NCBI GenBank assembly: GCA_029721515.1
Contig: CM056559.1
Coordinates: 25,353,565 to 25,417,564, forward strand
DNA: 64,000 bases
Direction of reading: 5' to 3'
DNA from: Synanceia verrucosa
Taxonomy: Eukaryota > Chordata > Actinopteri > Perciformes > Synanceiidae
Numbering within the stretch: position 1 is the first letter of the stretch; every line of letters begins with the position of its first letter. Positions 36,683 through 46,245 of this stretch are shown here, piece by piece. A program made the position numbers and the translations under genes. Below the pieces are notes generated by a model. That model was not told the origin of the DNA, did no database searches, and worked only from the letters and a program-made list of their open reading frames with translations.

Positions 36683-37679
36683 CTGGATTCACACAGTAAA
36701 TATGATGTTGATGTCAAAGACAGGATTACAGCCTTGTGTTCATGGAGCAGAGTGTGTAAATCTGTGGATGAGGCTAGATTATTGTTCTTAATCATTGTTG
36801 ATCCAGCAGCAGTGTGCGTACGTCCTGAGCATGACACTGAATCAAAGCAAATCATTTTCCATCTGGATCCTGGTTGTTCCCTGAATCCACTGAGTGCTGC
36901 TTCTCTCAGCAGTTTCTCTGGTGACACTTTTCAAGTCAAACTTCCTGCAGAAAAGACAGAGACATGCTAACAAACGTGATCTCAGAGGAAACAGTTAATT
37001 CATCATTTGACTCAACATTTAAAGCTCTACTCACGATGAAGCTCATTATTTTTTATTTCCTCTGTTGTTCTGGTAAATAAGATGAGCTCTGAGCTCTACA
37101 GCCTTTGTTTGTCAAAAGGTAATGATGGATTATTGGATTATATTGAATATTTAAACTCTGATTAACACAATAGGTACTAATGAGAAGGCTTCAATATTAC
37201 TGGAGAATGATTGTTCAAAACGGTGGATTTATTTTATACAATGAGAACTGATTGGATTCAGATTATATCATAACATTTCTACAGATGTGACAAATCTTTC
37301 TAAGGTTGTCTGCTGTGTTTTTTTTAGTGGAGTTTCATTGGTTCACAGTCATTGAAATAAATTCACAGGAACAAACTTTTTAACAAACACAGTTATCTCT
37401 TATCTCTCATGTTGAGTAGATGATATTCTGCAGAGTGACCTTTGACCTGAGAGAAACTTCCTGGAGCCATCAGAGGAAAGCTCAACTCCAACAGTTCGCT
37501 TTGTTTCCTCTGATGACTCATCACTGTTAATACTGGATATTGGAAAATACACTGAAACCTGGGCTCAGTGATTTGACCACTTTTTTTTCCCAGTATCATT
37601 GAAAGCACCTTGATTCTGTCCTGATTACAGATCAGCTCCACATGCAGGTGGTACCTGAACATGTCCATCACATCAGCCT
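36683..37679. other. Noncoding stretch
   Basis: Antisense frames of 89 (minus) and 78 (plus) codons overlap at 36658-36970 without a domain. Nothing else recognised. Confidence 0.5.
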
Positions 37680-37785
37680 TGATTCAGACCTCCCACTGAA
37701 TCATCTCAGTCCTGATTGATAGCTGAATGAATAAGAAGTGAGTGTTTGGAGCAGGATGCTGGGAGCACAGCTACCTCTACCTCTC
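37680..37785. repeat. Ancient dispersed family D, copy 2
   Basis: Counterpart of 31061-31165 in the same orientation (GATTCAGACCTCC, AGCTGAATGAATAAG, TTTGGAGCAG). Confidence 0.5.
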
Positions 37786-39547
37786 TGCTAGAGTTTAATA
37801 CAGGGAGGAAGAAAGAGGAAATGATTGACAGCCTGCAGTGACTGAACATCTCCTCCAGCTGCACCAGGAGGACAGGCTGCTGTGGCTGCAGAGCACACAT
37901 CAGAAACTGCAGAGAGACGAGGGAACAGACAAATGGTTCCCAGTAACACTTTGATACAAACGCTGAAGAAGAATCTGAAGAATCTTTAAAGGACAGCTTG
38001 TTGTTATATGACAAATCCACAGGAACTCCAGACAGTGTGTGAATGTGAAGAACTCAGTCAAACATGGAGGTTTAGTTTGTTTCTGCTGAGCAGAATAACC
38101 ACAGCTGTAATTCCTCTGTTTTAACAAGAATCATAAACTGGTGTCATGAGCTTCAGGGCGTACTGTAGTTAATGAGAAGAGCAGAAATAAACAGCTTTGT
38201 TTCCTCTCACATCCTGTGCAGAAAAAAAACAATCAGAGCAGACGTCATGTAGGGAGAAGCAGATCAACAACAGCAGAGATAAAATGTGTTTCTGTCCATA
38301 AACAGAGAAATGACCTTTGTTCTTTTTGACACTGGAGCTCATAGATGTGCAATTTTTGACCTCAGCTGACTTTTCTATGAGTCTGATGAAGATGAGCACC
38401 ATCAGCCAGACTGGCTGCAAAGTGAAGACAGAAAATATGTTCATATACATGTGCACTAACAGCTATTATATCAGGAGTTAAATATTATATTTGTGTGCAT
38501 CATCTGAAACTAACATCTACAGTTGGCTTAGCCACGCTAAAACCAAATCAAATATCTTTGTGGTAAAGCTTCAGCTCATCCTGTGTGGGATATTTTAAAA
38601 AAGCACAGATAGGCTGAAGAAGATGCTCTGTTGTCTCCACCGCCATCCAGAGCAAGAAAGAGACAGACAGTGAGAGATCAGTCCTTCAGGGAAAATGATA
38701 AGTGGATCAGCAGCAGTGTGTTGATGCTGTTCTTCGTCAGTGAGTCAGCGGCTGCTTGTCTCGCTAAAAGCCTGACTGCCCTCCACATATTCACTCATGT
38801 ATGAACACAAACACAACTGAGCAGCAGAAATCTGAGCTGGTCACCCTGTCTGTCCCTGAGGGGGAGTCCACACTCTGCAGAGGACGCTCATGATGGAGAG
38901 CACGGCATTGTGGGAAGAACCCTGGATTATAATTCAGTGAGGCTTCTTTTTATTAATCTCCTTCTTCCAGATGATTTTTTCCTCCTCCCACAGTGTTGAG
39001 CACCTGTACAAAAATACATCAAAATATGCAGAGTGATCAGGAATGATCTGATATGACTTTTCTGAGAGATTCAGCAAGCGTTTTTTTGAAAATCACTCAT
39101 TTTTCCCCCGTAGAGAATAATGGGAAATCAAAGTGGAGAGAGCTCAAACACTCGTCTTCAGGTCCAGGCTGATTCCTCACTTTGCTGCAGAAACATGATT
39201 AAACATTTAAACACTTCAGGATTTTGGCCTGTATTGAACATTTTGACAGCTGCTGCAGTTTTCATGAAATCTTTTGGACATTATGTTCGTCCATCATTTC
39301 TCCACTAAAACTTTGGAGATCAAGAAGTCCCAGAATCTGTTCAACAGGGTCCAAAGCACACAGCTTGTTTTTTTTTTTATACTATCCAGGTGAAAATGCT
39401 CCAGTGTGTTCCTCCTCTTGTCAAACACCTTCAGTGCTCAGTTACATTTTTTTTGTCTGATAGACATCAGTTCAACAGGTCTGATTCTGGTTCTTTCCTT
39501 TGGAAAATTGTCTCAGCCTCTATTTTAAGCAGCAGGTAGCGTCAGAC
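37786..39547. other. Noncoding stretch with an isolated strong acceptor-like tract
   Basis: At 39367-39390 a long T run ends in ATACTATCCAG|GTGAAAATG. The acceptor half is strong, but GTGAAA is a poor donor, so I do not count it as a fused site. Frames up to 104 codons (minus, 37706-38020) have no domain. Confidence 0.45.
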
Positions 39548-39561
39548 GTTGCCGTGGTAAC
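39548..39561. promoter_or_regulatory. X-box palindrome 3 (RFX motif)
   Basis: GTTGCCGTGGTAAC fits the RFX consensus exactly. It lies about 150 bases before the homeodomain-type module at 39684-39737. Confidence 0.5.
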
Positions 39562-39683
39562 CTCTAATTCTAATTCACACAGCTGATTATCGTCACTAAT
39601 CAGACACACACAAAGTGAGTCAGGAGTTTGAAGAAGAGTTTACAGTGATGGTGCTTTCCTATTCTGTCACTTCACTGCATCAG

Positions 39684-39737
39684 GCTCATCATTAATGTGA
39701 TTAATTCCACCTGTGTGCACCCTGCAATGACATGTCA
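39684..39737 (-). promoter_or_regulatory. Homeodomain/TALE-type module, copy 2
   Basis: Read on the minus strand: TGACATGTCA (39737-39728), 14 bases, CAGGTG (39713-39708), then GAATTAATCACATTAATGAT. The order and the 14-base spacing equal those of the copy at 10169. Such dense TAAT, E-box and TGACA motifs are typical of conserved noncoding enhancers, but conservation cannot be tested here. Confidence 0.45.
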
Positions 39738-39854
39738 AATACCCCCTCCTTCCCTACCGTCATTCTTACTCTTTCAAAGTAAAAGTCCCATAGAGTAAAC
39801 TTAACAGTGTTACCTATTTAATATTTACAAGCAAATATTATTTTCTCTAAGCAG

Positions 39855-39894
39855 AGATTTGGAGGAACAAAAATTCAAACTCAAACTATGGAAG
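39855..39894 (+). other. Candidate 40-nt microexon
   Basis: The acceptor-like TTATTTTCTCTAAGCAG ends at 39854, and GGAAG|GTGAGT gives a good donor at 39894/39895. The 40 nt between hold an ATG near the end and are not a multiple of three. It is on the same strand as both strong fused splice sites. It could be a microexon, a recursive-splicing exon or chance. Confidence 0.22.
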
Positions 39895-40775
39895 GTGAGT
39901 TGGGTTTTGGTGGAATTGATCCCAGATCAGTGAATAGATTGCGTATTGTGTGGTCCATAAGTCACACTGTGACATTTATGAGTTACCAATCAGTGCAGAT
40001 AGATGTTCTCTGGTGTTTTCTGCCCCAGTGCTCCGTCTCTGCATCACACATTTAGCTTTCTGTCTCTATCACTATCATATTAGAGTGAATGGAGGCAGGG
40101 GATGTTTGAAAGCTCCCATAAGGGCTGTTTCTATCTCCCACTGCTGATGGAGCTCTGGCTATACTGGAGGAGACGGTATCTGTGCTCTTCTGCAGAGCAG
40201 TAGTGAGAGGGGTGAGCATGAGTGTGATGAACACAGCTGAGCAGAGGTTTATACACCAGAGCAGCTGTTTATTAAAGAAACGAACACTTTTTTTTTAAAA
40301 TCTAGTCATCAGTTTAAGAGTGAAAATATGTGTTATCTTTCTCACTATAGACCCTGGAGATAAGAGGTTTTATCTTTTTTTCATTTTCATTGAACATAGC
40401 TGTGAGTGTTTAAAAAATGAAACTAATAAACATATTTTCTCCACACTGTTCGTGATGTGAATCAGTTAAACAGTGATTTGAGCTTTCAAATATTCATGTT
40501 AGAATGTGTAAAACTCCCAAATGACTGTCCTTCATTTCTGCTCCTCTTGTGTTTCTGTCTGAAGCCACTTCAGTCCCAGCAGTGACTCACTGATTCATGT
40601 CTTCTTGTTCGGAGGCTGAACTGGGCTGTGATGAAGAGGCGAGGAGGCCTTCTGACGACTGTTTGTCTGCTGCTTCACATGAATGTCAAGTGTCTTTACA
40701 ATCTATTCAGGCCTTAATAAGCCCTCTCACATTCACTAAAACCTCTGAAAAGAACATTTTGTAGGACACACATTT
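39895..40775. other. Noncoding stretch
   Basis: Nothing recognised. Frames of 65 (plus) and 60 (minus) codons overlap at 39950-40234 without motif. Confidence 0.5.
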
Positions 40776-41000
40776 ACAAGATTCAATAACAATAATAATA
40801 CATTTAATTTCAAGGCTCCTGTCTGGCCACTCAAGGACACCGTACAGAACAGTAAAAAATATACTCAAAAACTACACCCTATGTGTTAAAAATGGTAAAA
40901 TCAGACTGAACAATGAATGTCAGGAGGAATTTCAAACAGGTGGGTTTTGAATCTGGATTTGAAATCCTACAAAATAAAATGCAAAAGCATCATTCAAACC
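40776..41000. mobile_element. Interspersed repeat fragment (teleost type)
   Basis: AATAATAATACATTTAATTT leads into TGGCCACTCAAGGACACCGT and ACA-AACAGTAAAA. Further on comes AACAGGTGGGTTTTGAATCT. These phrases and their order match a dispersed repeat seen throughout teleost genomes. Its class is not clear to me, and the boundaries are approximate. Confidence 0.5.
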
Positions 41001-41839
41001 TCAGAATTTATGGACATGCAGTCCAGTGAATGAGGCGTTCAGGTGCACTCTGGGAAAGTTTACTGGAAGCAGAAATAACCTTGTCTTATAGAAGACACCT
41101 GTTTGTGCCCTAGAGGTAAAAGGAAGTCATTTATCTTTTCCTTTTTGTTTTACTCCATTGAGAAGAGAGACACAGTGATTCCTGAGTGAACTAATGGAAG
41201 ATTTCATAAAGGCTAAAAGCATTTTGCCATATAGATCAAACAGTAATGATGTTTGGATCAGTACCCAACATTTCGGTTATTCAGTACATGCAGTGAACCA
41301 GTACAGTACGTTCTCTCCTCCTTTTCTTCAGCACAATGTCATTCACTCTCTCAATTTTGTTTCCACCTTTTCTCAAAAGACGCCGAACGTCATCTTGGTT
41401 TTCACAGTGTTTCACTGCAGAGCTCCACTTTCATTTGTCCAGCTTCACTCACTCTTCTACTGCTCTTTACTCGCTCTACTGAAAAACAGTGAGACATGCA
41501 ATACTGAGCAACCCTGCCCATCCCAGTCTCTACGAGGTCACTGTGACCTCTCTGCTCACAGAGGGTGACACCACATCACATTTCATCCCTACTTTTTACA
41601 GACATAGAAGTGATTAAGAGCAGCCAGAGGGGAGCTAATGTTAACTTTCTAAAGGGGAAAAAGAAAAAAAAGTTTATTTCCAGGAGGCATGATCGAGGAT
41701 TTTTTATTTAATGAGTTCATAAAAATGTTGAAATTGTAAAGTTATATTTTAACTTAATTTTTATATATTTTTCATTTTTTCAAAGTATTCTTCACTAAAT
41801 CCTCACATCCTGTGTTCAGTCCTCTGCGCTAGTCTCTGT
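41001..41839. other. Noncoding stretch with a 124-codon chance frame
   Basis: The plus frame 41194-41568 has no recognisable domain, and an overlapping 79-codon frame exists in another phase. An A/T-rich run follows at 41640-41790. Confidence 0.45.
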
Positions 41840-42260
41840 TTCCTATAATGCCTCCCATACACCAGAGGACTTTGATAAAACTTTTAAAAGACTGTCATCT
41901 GACATCTTAAGACTTTGAAAAGAATTTTTAGTCACAGACAAAACTATGCAAAGACTGGGAAGCTTACAGGGTCACTAATTACAAGACTACAACTAGATTC
42001 TCTTGAGATTATTTCCCATCATGCACCTCTTGGAAATTTCCAACAACTACTTTTGAGCAGAGAGAAATGGAGCAGGAAGAGATGCAGCTTTTGGAAGTAG
42101 CTACCATTGTGTGTTGTTAAAAAAAATTCCAAAAAGAAGAGAAGATATCGGAGAATGTGGACACAGTCCTGGTTGAGAGTACTACTTCCTGTTTGGTGCT
42201 GAGAAAGCACACCCATTGGTTGTCTGTAATGGTGACGTCACATTTCCGATATGACAAGAC
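41840..42260 (+). mobile_element. Possible PIF/Harbinger-like transposon relic
   Basis: At 42067 a frame begins MEQEEMQLLEVATIV and stops. After a frameshift at about 42131 another reads KKKRRYRRMWTQSWLR. This order, an acidic-leucine start and then a basic KRRRR..W segment, recalls the N-terminus of Harbinger nucleases. The catalytic DDE region is not present. The flanks contain CCATACACCAGAGGACTTTG but I found no matching inverted end. The assignment is tentative. Confidence 0.35.
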
Positions 42261-42960
42261 TTAAGATTTATGATTAATATTGTTGTAACACCAAGACATG
42301 GAAAAGACAGGCTCAAATTACGCCCACCTTACATCAAATGACGGGGATCAACTTCAGCAAGACGGTAAAGATTTTATTCCGACTTTGGAATTTTGTGTGT
42401 GACTTAGCATGAAAACTCATCAGATGCTCTTCTCCTGTCTGTGGACAGAACATGAGGTGATGATGACATGATGTCTTTTATTGGACACTCCCCTCACCTC
42501 TCTGCCAGTTTGGAAATGTGATTGGCCTGAAAACACATAACCACCATAGGTGTGTCCAACTGGCTGATATATGAGTGGGTGGATGTGATTGGTTGGTTTT
42601 TTTAATTTTTTTTTTTTTCCTGCTCCACACCTGCTCTGTTTAAACTCATTTGTGATGAGTTGTATGATGTCTAATGAAGGACTGAAGCTGAAACAAGTTG
42701 GTCTGAGAATTACATTGTTCTGTAAGTAATAATAAATATTTGGAGGATTTTGTTCTGATGAGTGTTTGTGAAGATGAGACTGAGGGATAAAATAAGCAAC
42801 ATTTTTACCAGCTGCACTGGAAAATCAGAAGCTGCACAACGGTGAGATTTGTAATTTACTGCAAGTATTTTCCAACAGTAAGACAGAAAAACCGTTTGGC
42901 ACAAACTGTATTTTGGAGAAACCACAGCAAACACAGTTGAATGTAGCAGTTCTGTTGCCT
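42261..42960. other. Noncoding stretch with a long T run
   Basis: A T-rich run at 42596-42619 is followed by a short segment (42660-42735) that might be the 3' end of a retroelement. I could not identify it, and nothing else is seen. Confidence 0.4.
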
Positions 42961-43015
42961 TTTGGTTCCAGCAGGAAAGTCCCAGGTGTAATTAATGACA
43001 CTAACGATGGCAGGT
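42961..43015 (+). promoter_or_regulatory. Homeodomain-type module, partial copy 3
   Basis: CAGGTGTAATTAATGA (42983-42998) is identical to 10193-10208 and is followed by CACTAACGATGG, similar to CACATTAATGATG in copy 2. The upstream TGACATGTCA is not intact. Confidence 0.4.
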
Positions 43016-44966
43016 TTGGTTGCCGTTCACCAGCTCCAGGGCTCTGTTAATGTGTTTGCTGCTCACTGGTGAAGCTTAACGAGACGCCAGGATGGAGCAG
43101 AACCATCATCATCATTATTATTATCTGAGCTTCTCCTGCTGTGAGCCAGTAAAAATGTCTCCTGTGAAAAGCATCTTGAGAGCTTTTGAACCAAAGCTTT
43201 TATTTAGCTGAACCTTGTAGAAATCCCAGCTTTGTGTCTTGTGATTGAAAGCAGCTCTGAGCAGCAGATAGTTAAATCCTGCTGTCTGCGTGCAGGTCAG
43301 GATGTTTGGAGGACGACAGTTCGGACACACTGGGCTGCTGGCTTTAAGTGGAGCGTGCTGTGCAAGCTGTCACTGCTTCAGAGGTCCAGAGTCCCAGTGG
43401 AGACTAGTTATCAGGGTCCTGGTTCTCAGCAGGGTCTCCACTCCTGTTCAGTACAGAACCTGTAGTAAAATGATGAGCAGCAGTGTTAGTTTGGGTTCAA
43501 GCATCATTTATCATTCCTCTTCCTTCACCTCTCGTTAGCCTGCTGTGGTGTCCACATCCCTATAGAGCTAACACTGGAAAGTTGGGTAGAAATAAGGCGA
43601 GAAAAAAAGCCTCTGAGTTATGAATCTTGTTTTCAAATAACAGTTAAACTGTGGGTTGTCTGGGTACAAATATAATTCCAGCCTGTGTCTGACAACAATA
43701 ATGAGGCTTTGGCTGGTTTTCTGATGGACTAAATCAGTTGTTCTTCCTGTCAGTCACAGTACAGAGGACCCTGTCCGCCCTGAACGATGCCACTTATTTA
43801 AAAATAAACTGTTTCCAACCAACATCCATATTTGCTTGTGGATCCTGAAATACTGTTGACTGGATATTACTCATGAATTATTAATCAAATCCTTCCTCTC
43901 TGTTTAGAAATGTGAATCTGACAGAAAATCCGCCCTGTGCTATTTTAGATATTAGTCAATTTTCTCTCCAACCTGGAAATCAGAGCATGAAGACTTGAAT
44001 TGAAGATGTCACCAGGTGATAAATATTCAGTCTTTGTCCAGGTGTGCAGGGCTTCCAGCTGTCAGTCAGGAAATGTGTCCATCATCATGGCTGCTGTCAC
44101 AGTGTCTTTTTGTTCATGAGTCCCTGTCTACCGAGCAGCTCCACCATTTGTCCCCAGGTCTTTATACTCTGTCTGTGTGGACAGAACTGTGTAAAAATGT
44201 CTTGCCAGGAAATATAATGAGGTGAGGTTGTTCTTACCTGCAGTGACAGGATTGTAAATCCTAACATCAACTATTGTTCTTTCACATGATACCTGATGTG
44301 TGTTCAGTGTTGCTATGACGACAGTACTTGAGGTATTCTGTGGGAGATGAGCAGTGATGAAATGTTTGTTTAGGATGCAGTTTTTTTTTTAAGTGTGTTT
44401 TTGCTCTTGTCTTGTTCGTCTGCTCTGATGTCCACATCCTCAAACTGTTCACACTGTTCCTTTCAGCACAGATAAAAGCTCTTTGTTGTTCCAGGGAAAC
44501 ATTTTGTTTGTCTGTTCAGATTTTAATGGTGATGTTTGGAGAAGTTTATTGTTTCATGACACTGGAAAGTTTGAGTGTGTGACACGATAAAGCTCCCCGG
44601 ACATTAGCATTGTAGTCTGACTGCTGATATGTGGCTGCTTGTTTTTTTTTTTTGTTTTTTGCATTGGTTTTAAATTCACTAGGGGCTGTAAATACATTTT
44701 CAATCCATTTCTGACTGTTTCTAGTGTCACATTTCTTCAGTCCAGCTTTAAATGGATGAGCCTGTTCAGTCTTGGTGCATATAAACTGTTAATGTTCCTG
44801 TAAAATTGTCTCCCCTGAAAAGGAAAAACATCATTTTTAACTTATAGAGAATCAATCCCTGTATGTGAGCAGCATCTGCTTCAGGCTTTTGATTCACTTT
44901 TCATTTAAGGAGATAATCTGTTTTCATTTCTCTATGAATGCTCTTCATCCCATTACTCCAGTCACA
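43016..44966. other. Noncoding stretch
   Basis: Overlapping frames of 77 and 82 codons at 43232-43538 have no domain. A T run sits at 44643-44652. Nothing else recognised. Confidence 0.5.
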
Positions 44967-45065
44967 GGTAGCTGCTCCACCTCCTCTGTCTTCCTCTAAC
45001 GAGGCAGGCTCGTAATTCATCATCACTGCTTTGCAGAGAAGCTTTATGAGAGTGAAGGAAATAAA
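44967..45065. repeat. Ancient dispersed family E, copy 1
   Basis: Aligns with 63611-63692 in the same orientation: GCTGCTCCACCT-CTCTGTC, TCCTCTAAC-AGGC, AGAAGCTTTATGA, and AGTG-A-GAAAT. Unidentified family. Confidence 0.5.
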
Positions 45066-46210
45066 GTGGAAAACACCCTCATTAGGCATAAATCAATTAG
45101 TCTCCATAAACAACAGATATCACACCCATTCAAATATCACAGTCATCCATATTAAGAAGCCATTTACTTCTATACTGTTGGACAAAGTCAATAAAATGTC
45201 TCAGATACCTTCATGGAGAAGGTTTGACAGTGATAAGGGAGTTGTTGGATACTTGACGAATCATCAGCTGACAGTCATATGAGATGTTCCTCAGTTTTCC
45301 TGAGTGTGTGCAGACTCTGATTAACATTTGTGGACATTCTGAATATCTCTAATTTAATTTAACCAAACCTTTCTGGCTGTTATTTCTTGTAGCAGTCTGT
45401 CTCTGGCTTAGTGTCACCATACAAAGACTGTGAAGGTGTTTGGAGGTGAGGAGCCACAGTGAAAGTTACTTTAATGTTTTGGGTCGTTCGTCCCAAGGTT
45501 CAGGATAATGTGTCGTTTTTCTAATTCCACTAAGAGCAGGTTTAAAATGTGAACTGAATGAAATGTTCAGCTTCATTTAGAAAAAACGTCTTAGTTTTCA
45601 GTGATTCAGCCTCAGAAAATGTACTTTCTGTGATTATTAAATACTATAAGGTTAAATATCAGAATGAAACATCTTTTTTTTAGATTTATCTTCTTCTGTT
45701 TGAGCCCAGTACGAATAAAGTAAGCAGAGGTTCAATCTGAATGTCACAGTTTAATCAAATGTTCATTTATTAGATAAAGTATTTCTTTGAAGATATTTTA
45801 ACTCCCACTGACAGACCTGTATATCAACATTTCTGTATTCAGTGGTGAGCAGATCATCCTCCATGTGGCTAAAATGTGGTAATTAATGAGGAGAGGGACT
45901 GTCTGTGGTTCCTTTAGGGCAGCTGAAGCTCTTAGTCTGTCAGTTTTCTTTCACATCCTCGGCCATCTCTCCTGTCTAGTTGCTCTCCTCTGACTGGATC
46001 TCCCCACTGAGGCGGCACAGTTTGAAGGTGTTTGCTTCTTCTGGGGATAGATGGGCTGCAGGCAGCAGGTCCATCAGTTTACTCTGCAGGCTCACATCAT
46101 GATGGGGAGTTTTGTGTCTGCTGTTTTCCAGATCACTGAGACATTGTGGTCAATCCTTCCTTACATGAGTGACTTGTAGCTGCAGCTGAATACAGATGAA
46201 ACATTTTACA
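45066..46210. other. Noncoding stretch upstream of splice signal 2
   Basis: Nothing recognised. An 83-codon frame (45031-45282) is mostly made of AT-rich codons and has no domain. Confidence 0.5.
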
Positions 46211-46245
46211 CTCAGTCTCCTCTCTTTTCTCTCTTCTAGGTAAGA
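46211..46245 (+). promoter_or_regulatory. Candidate recursive splice site 2
   Basis: An uninterrupted 22-base pyrimidine tract (TCTCCTCTCTTTTCTCTCTT and CT) ends in AG at 46238-46239, followed directly by GTAAGA (46240-46245). The acceptor half is very strong and the donor half good. A possible downstream RS-exon donor, GACA|GTAAGA, lies at 46343/46344, giving a 104-nt RS-exon. It is on the same strand as the site at 14267, 32 kb upstream. An ordinary exon beginning GTAAGA is the alternative. Confidence 0.5.

Noticed and set aside
39367..39396. Long T tract ending CCAG|GTGAAA
   Set aside because: The donor half (GTGAAA) is poor, so it is not counted as a fused splice site.
41194..41568. 124-codon plus-strand open frame
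   Set aside because: No domain, and an overlapping long frame in another phase argues for locally low stop density rather than coding.
42596..42740. T run plus a segment resembling the 3' end of a Penelope-like element
   Set aside because: No reverse transcriptase or GIY-YIG coding and no diagnostic tail; similarity is vague.
44231..44250. Minus-strand CTGCAG|GTAAGA
   Set aside because: Acceptor half only moderate and opposite strand to the two strong sites; kept as background.
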